From positions 62,001 to 126,000 of the forward strand of contig NZ_CAMVDO010000001.1 in NCBI RefSeq assembly GCF_947166265.1: a stretch of DNA of 64,000 bases, written 5' to 3'. The notes beneath the pieces are model-generated. The model made no database searches and was not told the DNA's origin. It was given only the letters and a program-made list of their open reading frames with translations. A program made the position numbers and the translations under genes. Source of the DNA: an uncultured Fibrobacter sp. (GTDB taxonomy: Bacteria > Fibrobacterota > Fibrobacteria > Fibrobacterales > Fibrobacteraceae). Each line of letters begins with the position of its first letter. The stretch's first letter is position 1. Positions 51,161 through 60,410 of the stretch are shown one piece after another.

Positions 51161-52752
51161 TGAGCTTTCTTCCCGGAGAACGGCTACACTACGCCGAGAC
51201 GCATTTCAAGTTCAAGCTTCCCTGGTCGCTTCTCTATAAACCGTGGCCCGAAATACTTGTGGACGCCCCGTTTCAGTTCGTTCCCGGAACAGAACCTACC
51301 TTATGGATCGTCATTCGCGATGCCCACCGTTTTCCGACACTTCTCGAAGAAATGGAGCTATCCATTAAGAGCGTCAGTGATCCTAGCGGAATATCGCAGA
51401 CTAAGGAAGAAACGGTTATACGCAAGACCATCGACCTTCAGATTCATGCCAAGGAGCAGTTCGAATTTCACCCCCTAAAAATCGGCGCACTCCCTCCCGG
51501 AAACTACGAAATCGCCAGTACCCTGACCGTACGCCGAGAAAGCGAAGGAGAAACATTAAAGGCCTCCAAAAAGTTTAGCCGCTGGAACTACCCCGGATTA
51601 AAGCCCGCCCCGTTAAGAATTCAGGTTCTCGCCGAAGTTCTTCCCAAGGCACCGGGATTTGTCGCCGGGGAAATGCACTGCCATACACATTATTCGGCAG
51701 ACCACGTGGAACACGGAGCCTCACCGGAAGTCTTGCAGCACGCGGCAAAAGCCGTCGGACTCGACTTTGTGAGCTGCACCGACCACGCCTACGATTTCGC
51801 CTATACAACGGAAGACTACACCAAGGAAGCGGACTCGCCTCTTCCCCGCTTCGATTCCCTCCGCGAAGAAATCAAAGCGCTGAACCAGGCCGAAGGAATG
51901 CCGCTCATGGTCGCAAGCGAAGAGGTTTCCGCAGGAAATTCAAAAGGCGAAAACGTCCACATGACAGTCCTTGGCCCCGAGGGATACCTCCCCGGACTCG
52001 GCGACTGCGGACGGAACTGGCTCAACAACAAGCCCACGTTCAAAATTCCAAAGCATCTGGAAATGACAACGGCACACTGTTTCGCGGCGCACCCGATGCA
52101 ACCCATGGGCTACCTCGAAAAGTTCATCTTCAGACGCGGTTACTGGAGTCACAAGGATTTAAACCTAGACCGTCCTCATAAAATTCGCGGCATCCAGTTC
52201 TGGAACGGAATCCGCGATGAAGGTTTCAAGCTCGGATATGAATGGTGGATCGAGGAACTCGGCAAGGGAAACGACCTACTCCCCATTGGAGGAAACGACG
52301 CCCACGGAGACATGAACGACACAACATCCGTCAGTATGCCGCTGTTTTCGCTCAGGCATAGCCGCGATCATGTTTTCGGGAAAGTCAGAACAGTTGTGAA
52401 GTTAGACGAGAGACCGCTCACGCTCGCCGCCATAAACGAGGCCTTCGCGGGCGACAACTGCTACATTACCGACGGGCCCGCCCTCTGGTGGGAACGTGGC
52501 GAAAAGCAAATCATATTCCACGCGCGTAACACCGCAGATTTCGGCGGCGCGTTCCGCTACATCCGCATCTACGGGCGCCGCCGAGCCGCCAACGGAAAGT
52601 TGGCTACCGAGGAAACCCTCTGCATGGAAAGCCTAGTCGCCGCCCCCGAGAAGACTGACATTACAGTCTATGCGGACAATTTCGCCTACTTGCGCGCAGA
52701 ATGCGAAACGGCTTCGGGCAGATTCGCCCTGACATCGGCCGCCGTACTCTAG
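51160..52752 (+). CDS. PHP-domain metal-dependent hydrolase (CehA/McbA-like)
   Basis: 530 residues, no signal peptide. An N-terminal beta-rich domain (~1-165) precedes a PHP-type domain with GEMHCHTHYSADH (~169-181), SCTDHAYDF, AHCFAAHP and GGNDAHGDMND, supplying the metal-binding His/Asp residues. This pattern fits the CehA/McbA group of metallo-hydrolases; substrate unknown. GGAGG precedes the ATG, which overlaps the upstream stop. Confidence 0.82.
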   Translation: MSFLPGERLHYAETHFKFKLPWSLLYKPWPEILVDAPFQFVPGTEPTLWIVIRDAHRFPTLLEEMELSIKSVSDPSGISQTKEETVIRKTIDLQIHAKEQFEFHPLKIGALPPGNYEIASTLTVRRESEGETLKASKKFSRWNYPGLKPAPLRIQVLAEVLPKAPGFVAGEMHCHTHYSADHVEHGASPEVLQHAAKAVGLDFVSCTDHAYDFAYTTEDYTKEADSPLPRFDSLREEIKALNQAEGMPLMVASEEVSAGNSKGENVHMTVLGPEGYLPGLGDCGRNWLNNKPTFKIPKHLEMTTAHCFAAHPMQPMGYLEKFIFRRGYWSHKDLNLDRPHKIRGIQFWNGIRDEGFKLGYEWWIEELGKGNDLLPIGGNDAHGDMNDTTSVSMPLFSLRHSRDHVFGKVRTVVKLDERPLTLAAINEAFAGDNCYITDGPALWWERGEKQIIFHARNTADFGGAFRYIRIYGRRRAANGKLATEETLCMESLVAAPEKTDITVYADNFAYLRAECETASGRFALTSAAVL

Positions 52753-52763
52753 CCGCATTTCAA

Positions 52764-53216
52764 TTAAAGTTCGCCGTACTTTTCCTTAGGTTTCATGTCG
52801 CTTGGGAGCAACTGTCCGGGGCTGGTACGTTCCGCATCCTTTCCCTTCAAATTCGGACTGAACTGCTTGACCTTCGCCTTTTTCTGTTCAGCCTGCAGGT
52901 CGATCATGTGACGTTCCCATTCCTGCATCGCCTGGTCCAGTTCCGCACGGGCATTGAGCATCAGCTCCTTAAGTTGCATCAGCTCAAGCATCCTGTCGCG
53001 CTTCATGATCCACAGTTCCTCTTCTTCGGGCATACGCTCGATGTTGAAGAGCAGGTTCAAGTAATCCTCTTCGGCGGCGCGGTACGCCTTTTCCATTTCC
53101 TTATAGACCATGTAACGGTCATCCACCATCGTCTGCTGCGGGGAAGGATGAGACGCACACCCCACCAGGATAAGGGTTACTAAGAAAAACAATTGTGCAC
53201 AAAAAAACTTACGCAT
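52764..53216 (-). CDS. Small coiled-coil lipoprotein
   Basis: 150 residues from MRKFFCAQLFFLVTLILVGC (lipobox LVGCAS). The remainder is a highly charged, continuous helical segment (KEMEKAYRAAEEDYLNLLFN, ELMLNARAELDQAMQEWERH), likely a coiled coil. The frame could start at a TTG at 53225, three codons earlier. It follows the 53284 gene in the same direction. Function unknown. Confidence 0.72.
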   Translation of the reverse strand: MRKFFCAQLFFLVTLILVGCASHPSPQQTMVDDRYMVYKEMEKAYRAAEEDYLNLLFNIERMPEEEELWIMKRDRMLELMQLKELMLNARAELDQAMQEWERHMIDLQAEQKKAKVKQFSPNLKGKDAERTSPGQLLPSDMKPKEKYGEL

Positions 53217-53238
53217 AAACTTCAATAAATGAAAAATG

Positions 53239-53285
53239 AAGAATTAAAAATGAAATCAATTCTTCATTCTTAATTTTTAATTCTT
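53239..53285. repeat. AT-rich inverted repeat between lipoprotein genes
   Basis: Perfect 13-bp arms AAGAATTAAAAAT (53239-53251) and ATTTTTAATTCTT (53273-53285); alternative inner arms AATGAAGAATT/AATTCTTCATT. It may attenuate readthrough from the 53284 gene to the 52764 gene. A loosely similar AT-rich palindrome lies between nrdD and the glycyl-radical gene (39595-39645). Confidence 0.6.
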
Positions 53286-54195
53286 AATTTCCTTCTGGTT
53301 TCTTCACCGTGTAAAGTCTTTCAAGCGTCACCTGGCTCTTGAAGGTAGCCGTATCCTTCGTATCGGGATTCACCATCGTGTGCGTACCGACCTTGACTTC
53401 GCGTTCCTGGCAGGGCACACCCGTCGTCGGATCAATCATCACCTCGAACTGGGTCTGGTATTCAGCCTTGAGTCCCTTGTTGTACTTTTGGAACTTTTCA
53501 GGAACGATACCGCTATTCACGTGTTGCTCCCAGATATAGTATGGGAAATTTTCCGTTTCCTTCAGGTACACAATGTAGTCTAGACAGTGGCGGTGGTCGC
53601 GATTTTCAAAGCCCTTCACCACCACGGAATCCACCTGAATCAGCGCAAAGTTCAAGCGTCCTTGATCCTTGAGCATCTGCGTGATGTTACCCTTGGTAGG
53701 GACTTCACCGAGCAGCATGTGGTCCATTTCCCAGCGGTGCTTTTCGAGACGTTTCAGGTGAGGTTTATAATCCGGATTCAGCAGCTGCTTACGCCAGACC
53801 TCGGGCATGGGAATCCGCGAAAGAAGCGAATCATAGCCGTCATCGAGACCTTCCACGTTCTTTACCTCGCGGTCAATCGCTGTCATGTCCACGGACTTTA
53901 CGCGCCAGGCAAGTTCAGACGGCATATAGTTCTTGAGGTAGCCACGGGACTTGTCCATCACGTATTCACGATGGAGTTTGAGCGAATCCCCCACACTAGA
54001 ATAGGTGAGGTTCGCGTATGCGGCAGTCACCGTTCCCATCTTTTCTTCGCCCTTCAAATCAATTGTCGAAAAATAACCTTCCGCGTAAAGTTCCACATCG
54101 ACCGGAGCCGATACCTTGTAGTTCACGTTCACTTTGGATTCACCGCAACCGCCAAGTACAAGGGCAGCTGCGACTGCGCATAACATCTTTTTCAT
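53284..54195 (-). CDS. Hypothetical lipoprotein
   Basis: 303 residues: MKKMLCAVAAALVLGGCG with lipobox LGGCGE. The body is mixed alpha/beta with charged stretches (VDMTAIDREVKNVEGLDDGY, HRWEMDHMLLGEVPTKGNIT, YQTQFEVMIDPTTGVPCQER). No family recognised. Lies 3 bases downstream of the next lipoprotein gene (54199-54636), so the two form an operon. Confidence 0.7.
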   Translation of the reverse strand: MKKMLCAVAAALVLGGCGESKVNVNYKVSAPVDVELYAEGYFSTIDLKGEEKMGTVTAAYANLTYSSVGDSLKLHREYVMDKSRGYLKNYMPSELAWRVKSVDMTAIDREVKNVEGLDDGYDSLLSRIPMPEVWRKQLLNPDYKPHLKRLEKHRWEMDHMLLGEVPTKGNITQMLKDQGRLNFALIQVDSVVVKGFENRDHRHCLDYIVYLKETENFPYYIWEQHVNSGIVPEKFQKYNKGLKAEYQTQFEVMIDPTTGVPCQEREVKVGTHTMVNPDTKDTATFKSQVTLERLYTVKKPEGN

Positions 54196-54198
54196 GAA

Positions 54199-54636
54199 TT
54201 ACCGATTCTTAGTCAATAAAATTTGCTTGGACAAGAGAACCTTTCCGTCACCGCTCACTTCGATCACAACGGGTCCCGGTTCCTTCTTGCGGCACAACTC
54301 TCGAGCGGTCATGAGTCCTCCGTGGCGAGACTTTCCTTGCAACGTATAGACGCCCATCTTTTCGCTCACGGCCACCTCGTGGCTCCAAATTTCAGCACCC
54401 TTGCTTTCAAGCGTACCTTCGTAGAAAGTCGTTTTCAACTTGGCAAAATCAAAATTCTTGCCGTAGCGGAACTGCACAATCAACTGGTCCTTCATTTCGA
54501 ATTCGCTCGTCGTATCGGCAACGACTTCCAAATTGGGATTCCATTCCCTGCCGCACACAATCGCCGTTTCTTCGACCGAGCAACCAACAAACAGGCAACT
54601 CAACATTGCCACTGCGGAAAGCAACCACTTTTTCAT
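54199..54636 (-). CDS. Small hypothetical lipoprotein
   Basis: 145 residues from MKKWLLSAVAMLSCLFVGCS; the start is set by GAGGAGG, although the frame extends to 54654. Beta-rich body (DQLIVQFRYGKNFDFAKLKT, GPVVIEVSGDGKVLLSKQIL). First gene of the operon with 53284-54195. No family recognised. Confidence 0.7.
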   Translation of the reverse strand: MKKWLLSAVAMLSCLFVGCSVEETAIVCGREWNPNLEVVADTTSEFEMKDQLIVQFRYGKNFDFAKLKTTFYEGTLESKGAEIWSHEVAVSEKMGVYTLQGKSRHGGLMTARELCRKKEPGPVVIEVSGDGKVLLSKQILLTKNR

Positions 54637-54690
54637 ACAAGCCTCCTCGTACAAATCTATGGTTAAACTAGCAAATTCCAGATTTTTCGG

Positions 54691-55968
54691 CTAACGAGAA
54701 AGCACAGACATCATTTCCAAATGGGGGGTCTGCGGGTAAAAGGCGAACCCTTCAGCCTTTTTCAGGCTAAACCCGGCCTCACGGAACTTCACGTAGTCGC
54801 GGGCAAACGTTACCGGATCACACGAAACGTAGATAAGTCTGTTAACGGAACTTTTCACGATCGCCTCTAAGGAACTCGGCGGAAGCCCCGTCCTTGGAGG
54901 ATCCACGATCAAGGTTGCAGGAACATTAACCACGTTTTCGGAAAGCCAGTCCTCGGCCGGGGCGGAAACATTTTCAATTAATTTATTCAGATTCTCGTCT
55001 AAATTCACCTTGGCATGTTTCAGGCAACCCTCGTCACGTTCCACGGTCGTGATTTTCTTGAAACGATCTTTTAATAGGGCCGCAAAAAAGCCAACGCCGC
55101 TGAACAAATCAATGAGCCATGCGTCGCTCGCCTCGCCATTTGCAATGCCTTCATCGACGGCCTTCTGCACCGCATCTACAAGTTCCGGCAACAGAGAGAG
55201 ATTGCTCTGGAAAAACACAGACGCATCCGAACGGATTTTCTTCCCTGCGATTTCGACGACGCACACGGCATTCTTTTCGAAATCAGAGGCGGGCATTCCC
55301 TTATAATAATAGCTGATTTTGCCATTTCCATTGTCAAACAGATTGACATCCAATTCAATCCTGGATGTATTCCGATTGGCCTTGCGGTTCGTAAAGCGAT
55401 TCGGTTTTTTCTTATCGGAGTTCTCGGAATTCAGGACAAATTCATCATAAATTTTCGAAGCATTTTCTTTCAAAAACTCATTCAGCGCAGAGGTCAATAC
55501 AGGGCATCTTTCAAACGAAATAATGCCGTTACTCTTTTGCATACGGAAGCCATAATGCACACGACCGTCTTTTGATGCAGAAATCACCACGCGAGCGCGA
55601 TTCCTGTACCCCCAGGCGGGTCCCGTATGCACCTTGAAATTTTCCGGCAGTTCCGTACGCGTAAGACGCCTGAAATTTTCGCGAGTCACCGTTTCGTAAA
55701 AGAGAGCCTGTTTTTCGCTATCCAAGTGTTGCAAGCTGCATCCGCCGCACTTTCCATAAAGCGGGCACTTCGGTCGCACGCGATCATCGCTTTTTTCGAT
55801 GACTTCTACAGTATGCCCCTGGGCAAAGTCTTTCTTGTCACGAACAATTTCTACGCGACAAAGTTCTCCAGGCAAGCCACCTTGTACAAAACACACGCGA
55901 CCATCCGGAAGATAGGCCAGGCCCTCGCCGCCCTGCACCAGTTTTTCTATACGCAAATCAAGAAGCAT
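54691..55968 (-). CDS. 23S rRNA m5U methyltransferase-like protein (RlmD/TrmA family)
   Basis: 425 residues. An N-terminal TRAM domain is followed by a 4Fe-4S motif C-x5-CGGC (CPLYGKCGGCSLQHL). The methyltransferase domain has LIDLFSGVGFFAALLKDRF, VDPPRTGLPPSSLEAI and the catalytic SCDPVTFARD Cys. This layout fits RlmD/RumA, which makes m5U in 23S rRNA with SAM. RlmC or TrmA cannot be fully excluded. Confidence 0.9.
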   Translation of the reverse strand: MLLDLRIEKLVQGGEGLAYLPDGRVCFVQGGLPGELCRVEIVRDKKDFAQGHTVEVIEKSDDRVRPKCPLYGKCGGCSLQHLDSEKQALFYETVTRENFRRLTRTELPENFKVHTGPAWGYRNRARVVISASKDGRVHYGFRMQKSNGIISFERCPVLTSALNEFLKENASKIYDEFVLNSENSDKKKPNRFTNRKANRNTSRIELDVNLFDNGNGKISYYYKGMPASDFEKNAVCVVEIAGKKIRSDASVFFQSNLSLLPELVDAVQKAVDEGIANGEASDAWLIDLFSGVGFFAALLKDRFKKITTVERDEGCLKHAKVNLDENLNKLIENVSAPAEDWLSENVVNVPATLIVDPPRTGLPPSSLEAIVKSSVNRLIYVSCDPVTFARDYVKFREAGFSLKKAEGFAFYPQTPHLEMMSVLSR

Positions 55969-56087
55969 CGGAGCAAATATAGTTATTAGCTGGCAGTAGG
56001 ACGAAGTCCGTTAGTAGTTTGTGATTAGAAATGAAAAGCAGAAAAAACTACAAAATATAATCACGTTTTTGGGCAAAAACGAGAATT

Positions 56088-56124
56088 CCCTCAATTTTGC
56101 AAACAACTGTTGACAAAATGAGGG
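56088..56124. promoter_or_regulatory. Inverted repeat upstream of the coiled-coil gene
   Basis: CCCTCAATTTTG (56088-56099) and CAAAATGAGGG (56114-56124), arms of 11-12 bases with one bulge, ~75 bases before the 56197 start. It contains TTGACA, a possible -35 element. Could be an operator or attenuator; low certainty. The rest of the gap 55969-56196 shows nothing else. Confidence 0.35.
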
Positions 56125-56196
56125 TAAAATCTTTTTTCTCTTGTTTTTACAAAAAAGCTTTTCTAACTATAGCCGCCACCAAGCATCAAGGCCCCT

Positions 56197-57774
56197 ATGA
56201 AAAACTCGTACAAAATTCAATCGTTCGACCCCTATTTCGAAAAGAAATTCATCACTCTCTGTGGCGAAATTTCACAAGACAGACCTCTTCCGTACACTCT
56301 CTTTACCGAAATAGAACTCAGGGACGTTCCCATACAGGACATCTACAAGATCATCAATCTCGGTTGGCAATTCAACCACATCGACACTCTTGACCTTTCT
56401 AAAAGTTTTAACGACAACCTGACCGACCTTATCCATTCCGGATGCGACCTGACCGGCAAATGGACAGATATTACGCAAATCGGTTCAACCTCCATCATCG
56501 CCTGCGAATTTCGGCGGCTTTCCCCCGAAGCAAACATCCGTTTTGTACTGCGCAGTCAAAGCAAGAAAAAGCACGCCCGAATTTTCATTTCCGTTTTCGA
56601 CACGGATAAGAACAAAGTAAATAGAATTATCAACGAAGTTCTCGACATTTTCAATATTTTCGCAAGCAAACCAGAAACACGAATATTCACGGTATCCATG
56701 GGCGAAGCGTTCCGGACAAACCCCATCACCGTCTGCCTTAAAATTTTCCGTGAACTAGTCATTCGCCAAACGCCGCCCATCCATGTTCCAAAATTTTTGT
56801 CAAGCGGTCCTGACACCCAATGGAAAATAAACCTTTGCGGGCGCAAGGAAGATCCTACACGAAAAGTCATCAAGGAAGTTATCCATACCGAGAAGGGAAC
56901 CGTCAACTTAAAAAGGTTTGCAACCGAAAAGGAACAGAAAAAGGGAGCCAAAAAGGCGAAACGCGAAAAACTCGAAGATAAGGTTGCCCGTCAGGACAAG
57001 GCCCTGGAACAGTTGCAAGAAAAGCTCCAGTCCGTCGAAAAGGCCTACGCAGCGCTCCTGAGCACAAGCAATTCGGCCACCCTGAAACGGGACCGCGAAA
57101 TAGAAACGCTACAGCAAAAGATCGAACGGCTCAAGCGTTCCAAGGATTTCGCGATCGAAAGGAAAAACGAAGAGATCGAAGAAATTCAGAAGCTCACCAA
57201 CCAGATGCTTGAGCACAACAACCAGGAAAAGATTCTACTCGAAGACGACAACCGAAATTTCGGCAAGCGCCTCCAGGATGCCGACTGGCATATTCAAAAC
57301 CTACAGGCACAGGTAAGTTCCCTAAGGCAACGGCAGGAACGCACCGGAATCGTAATCCCCCCTGAGCAGGAATCGGAAAAATTTGCCGGAGAATTCGAGA
57401 TTGCGCTAATGAGTGCCCTCCACTTTGCAACGGAAAACTATTCGGGGAAAGCCAATTCATGTAAATTAAGATCACAAGATATATGGAAGGCTTTCATATC
57501 GGCAAATTCCGATGCGGAACGACGCTACGAGGCATACAAGCAAGACGTTTCACAACTGCTCAACGCAAGCCGCAAAAACAACTTTCTCCGAAATACGGAC
57601 ATTCTTGGCAAATTCGGAATCAAGTGCGATCATCATACGAACAACCATATCAAAATTCGATTTTCCGATGACGACCCTCGTTATTCCAGTACGCATGGGT
57701 CAACGCCCAGCGACAACACCTGCGGCGCCAAGAATTTTGCAGAAGACCTCAAGAACGCCTTCTTTTATTATTAG
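56197..57774 (+). CDS. Large coiled-coil hypothetical protein
   Basis: 525 residues, soluble. The N-terminal domain (~1-230) is alpha/beta (YTLFTEIELRDVPIQDIYKI, ARIFISVFDTDKNKVNRIIN). A long coiled coil (~245-395) follows, rich in Glu/Lys/Gln (QDKALEQLQEKLQSVEKAYA). The C-terminal domain (~400-525) has Ser/Asp-rich GSTPSDNTCGAKNFAEDLKN. No family is recognised. It is a stand-alone gene between a tRNA/rRNA-type methyltransferase and the cellulase. Confidence 0.65.
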   Translation: MKNSYKIQSFDPYFEKKFITLCGEISQDRPLPYTLFTEIELRDVPIQDIYKIINLGWQFNHIDTLDLSKSFNDNLTDLIHSGCDLTGKWTDITQIGSTSIIACEFRRLSPEANIRFVLRSQSKKKHARIFISVFDTDKNKVNRIINEVLDIFNIFASKPETRIFTVSMGEAFRTNPITVCLKIFRELVIRQTPPIHVPKFLSSGPDTQWKINLCGRKEDPTRKVIKEVIHTEKGTVNLKRFATEKEQKKGAKKAKREKLEDKVARQDKALEQLQEKLQSVEKAYAALLSTSNSATLKRDREIETLQQKIERLKRSKDFAIERKNEEIEEIQKLTNQMLEHNNQEKILLEDDNRNFGKRLQDADWHIQNLQAQVSSLRQRQERTGIVIPPEQESEKFAGEFEIALMSALHFATENYSGKANSCKLRSQDIWKAFISANSDAERRYEAYKQDVSQLLNASRKNNFLRNTDILGKFGIKCDHHTNNHIKIRFSDDDPRYSSTHGSTPSDNTCGAKNFAEDLKNAFFYY

Positions 57775-57873
57775 CAATTGTAGTTTTCAAGCGTAACCAC
57801 TTTCTATAGCGCCCCCTATACCACCCCCGAAATAAATGGTTTAGATTTACGACAAACACAAAAGGATGGTTGT

Positions 57874-59778
57874 ATGGGCATCAAACAAAATATTCACACA
57901 GCACTCGCTTCGGCACTCACGCTAACCGCACTTAGCGCAACAGGACTATTCGCCGCCACCGCCTACCAGAACCAGGTCGGTTTCTTGACAAAGAGTCAAA
58001 AACAAATGGCTGTCATCGGAGCCGAAGGGTCTGAAATTGTCTTTAAGGACGCCTCGGGTACCGAAGTCCTCAAGACTACGGTTCCTGCCGCCCAGGCATG
58101 GGCTCCCGCAGGAGATACGGCCGCATCGCTCGTCGATTTTTCAGAAATCAAAACAGCCGGAAGTTACCAGGCCTACATTGACGGCTCCCCCATCGGTCAC
58201 CCCATTACCGTAGCAGACAACGCCTTGGAAGATATTACCAAGGCATCCCTCAAGTTCTTTTATTATCAACGTTCCTCGACCGAACTCACCGAGGAATACG
58301 CAGGAATTTACGCCCGCCCCGCAGGGCACCTCGACACCGCCGTCAGATACCACATTTCGACAGGTATCGACAATTCCGAAGCCCGTTTCAACGGAGCCAA
58401 GGGCTGGTACGACGCGGGCGATTACGGCAAGTATATCGTGAACTCGGGCATTACCACCTACACGCTGTTGCAGCTCTACCAGCACAACAAGGAATATTTC
58501 AAGAAACTCAACCTGAACATTCCCGAAAGCGGAAACGACGTTCCCGACATTCTCGATGAAATCCGCTGGAATCTGGAATGGATGCTCACCATGCAAGATA
58601 CGACCGACGGAGGCGTTTTCCACAAGCTGACCACCCTGAAATTCAGCGGAACCGTCATGCCCGCAGGCGATGTCGTACCTCGCTACGCGATTGGCAAATC
58701 GACACAGGCCACCTGGGATTTTGCAGCCGTCATGGCTCTTTCTGCAGACATCTACTACCCCTACGACAAGGATTTTGCAACCAAGTGCGCAGCAGCCGCT
58801 TCCAAGGCTCGCTGGTGGGCCATCAACATGCAAACGGCCTACTTTACGCAGCCTTCCGGCGTCAACACCGGCACCTACGAAGACCGTAACGCAAGCGATG
58901 AAAAAATCTGGGCAAACGCGGAACTGTACCGCATTTCCAAAAACCCCGTTTTCTCGGAAGTCATCGAAGCTTTCCCCCTCGTTTCCGGACGCTGGAGACT
59001 TCAGAGCTGGCAAAGCACGAACGCCCTTGCAGCAATGACAATCGCCACTAACCCCGAAATCTTCCCGAAGGACTTTGTCGATTCAGCCACCGCCTGCATC
59101 TATTACCTGGCAGACAACTACATTGAACTCCTCGCAGAAAACGGATACGGCGTCGCCATGACCGAAAACGACTTCAACTGGGGTTCCAACAGCTTTGCGG
59201 CAAACAAGGGAATGATCCTTATCCACGCCTACATCCTTTCTAAGGACCAAAAATACCTCGATGCCGCCACGGGACTTCTCGACTACCTGCTCGGCAGGAA
59301 CCCGATGGACATTTCGTACCTCACCGGTTACGGCGTCAACTCCGCCAAGGATCCGCACCACCGTCCGAGCCAGGCTGACGGCATCGACGCACCGATTCCC
59401 GGAATGCTCGTCGGAGGTCCGAACTACACCGCGAACGACTGCGCGAAAAACATGGTCGACAACAAGGCTGTTGCCAAATCCTATTACGACAACAGCTGCA
59501 GCTACGCCACCAACGAAGTCGCCATCAACTGGAACGCCCCCTTCGCCTACCTCGCCGGAAGCTTGCAGGCCATTGCCGCTACCGGCAAGAGCTACGACAT
59601 TACGGAACTCCCCTCAAACGCCTATACCGTCGACAAAATTTCCAAGAGTAAGCCGACTTCAAAGCCCCTGAGCACAACGAACAAGCTGATTTTCCGCAAC
59701 GGAGGACTTCAGGTCAAGAAAACCGACGCCCAGGGCAACATCCAATACTTTAACATGAGCGGAAAACGTATCCGCTAA
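57874..59778 (+). CDS. GH9 family endoglucanase
   Basis: 634 residues, secreted (signal peptide to ~27, ...TGLFAAT). An N-terminal Ig-like CelD_N domain (~30-115) leads into GH9: GWYDAGDYGKYIV supplies the catalytic Asp pair, DPHHRPS the conserved His region, and NEVAINWNAPFAYLAG the general acid Glu. It hydrolyses beta-1,4-glucan. The C-terminus ends with a ~25-residue basic tail (LQVKKTDAQGNIQYFNMSGK then RIR), reminiscent of a type IX secretion signal. Sequence is complete; length is normal for GH9 plus Ig domain. Confidence 0.93.
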   Translation: MGIKQNIHTALASALTLTALSATGLFAATAYQNQVGFLTKSQKQMAVIGAEGSEIVFKDASGTEVLKTTVPAAQAWAPAGDTAASLVDFSEIKTAGSYQAYIDGSPIGHPITVADNALEDITKASLKFFYYQRSSTELTEEYAGIYARPAGHLDTAVRYHISTGIDNSEARFNGAKGWYDAGDYGKYIVNSGITTYTLLQLYQHNKEYFKKLNLNIPESGNDVPDILDEIRWNLEWMLTMQDTTDGGVFHKLTTLKFSGTVMPAGDVVPRYAIGKSTQATWDFAAVMALSADIYYPYDKDFATKCAAAASKARWWAINMQTAYFTQPSGVNTGTYEDRNASDEKIWANAELYRISKNPVFSEVIEAFPLVSGRWRLQSWQSTNALAAMTIATNPEIFPKDFVDSATACIYYLADNYIELLAENGYGVAMTENDFNWGSNSFAANKGMILIHAYILSKDQKYLDAATGLLDYLLGRNPMDISYLTGYGVNSAKDPHHRPSQADGIDAPIPGMLVGGPNYTANDCAKNMVDNKAVAKSYYDNSCSYATNEVAINWNAPFAYLAGSLQAIAATGKSYDITELPSNAYTVDKISKSKPTSKPLSTTNKLIFRNGGLQVKKTDAQGNIQYFNMSGKRIR

Positions 59779-59814
59779 CAGAACAAGAACCTCCCAATCC
59801 CTCCTCCATACACC

Positions 59815-59845
59815 AAAATGCGGCGCCGTTCGGTGCCGCATTTTT
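59815..59845. terminator. Terminator between GH9 and coaE
   Basis: Stem ATGCGGCGCC/GGTGCCGCAT with loop GTTC and T5 on plus, A4 on the other side. It serves convergent genes; its edge overlaps the coaE stop. Confidence 0.85.
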
Positions 59846-60410
59846 ATAGCATTTTCAAGACCGCAGTCCGCAACGTATTTTCGTCGCCGGAATTGTCGAT
59901 AAAGCGGATTTTCTTTCCAGGGAAAAGCTCTCGCCAAAAACCTTCGCCATCGCGAACCCGCTGCAGTTCAATGCGGCGGCATGCATCCTCTTTACTAAAG
60001 TTGCGGTTTTCCACAAGGCGTTTCAGGCGCACCTCCTCGCTTGCAGTCACCACCCAGATTTCATCGAGGGCCTTCACTAGTTCGGGAACGTTTTCAAGAA
60101 GCGCCGCCTCCACAAAAGCGGGATTTTCCCGAAGCAGGTAAGATGTCAGCACCGGATACACAAGCGATTCAAGATGCGCCCTCGCAGACGAATCCTTAAA
60201 AATCAGGTCGGCCATGCGGCTACGGCAAATACCCTTTTCGGTAAGCATGTCCGTTCCAAAGGCATCGGCAATTGCAGCGCGTAAACCGGCATCATCGCGG
60301 TACAAATGATGCACGGCAACATCAGCGTCAATCACGCGAATATTTCGGTCACGCAAAATGCGACCGACTAGCGACTTTCCCGCCCCTATTGAACCTGTTA
60401 TGCCAATCAT
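59844..60410 (-). CDS. coaE: Dephospho-CoA kinase
   Basis: Last step of CoA synthesis: phosphorylates the ribose 3'-OH of dephospho-CoA. It is 188 residues. The P-loop GSIGAGKS is at residues 6-13, then VIDADVAVHHLY, and VEAALLENVPELVKALDEIW, all typical of CoaE. It directly follows the EamA transporter gene (no gap), so it is cotranscribed with it. Confidence 0.92.
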   Translation of the reverse strand: MIGITGSIGAGKSLVGRILRDRNIRVIDADVAVHHLYRDDAGLRAAIADAFGTDMLTEKGICRSRMADLIFKDSSARAHLESLVYPVLTSYLLRENPAFVEAALLENVPELVKALDEIWVVTASEEVRLKRLVENRNFSKEDACRRIELQRVRDGEGFWRELFPGKKIRFIDNSGDENTLRTAVLKML

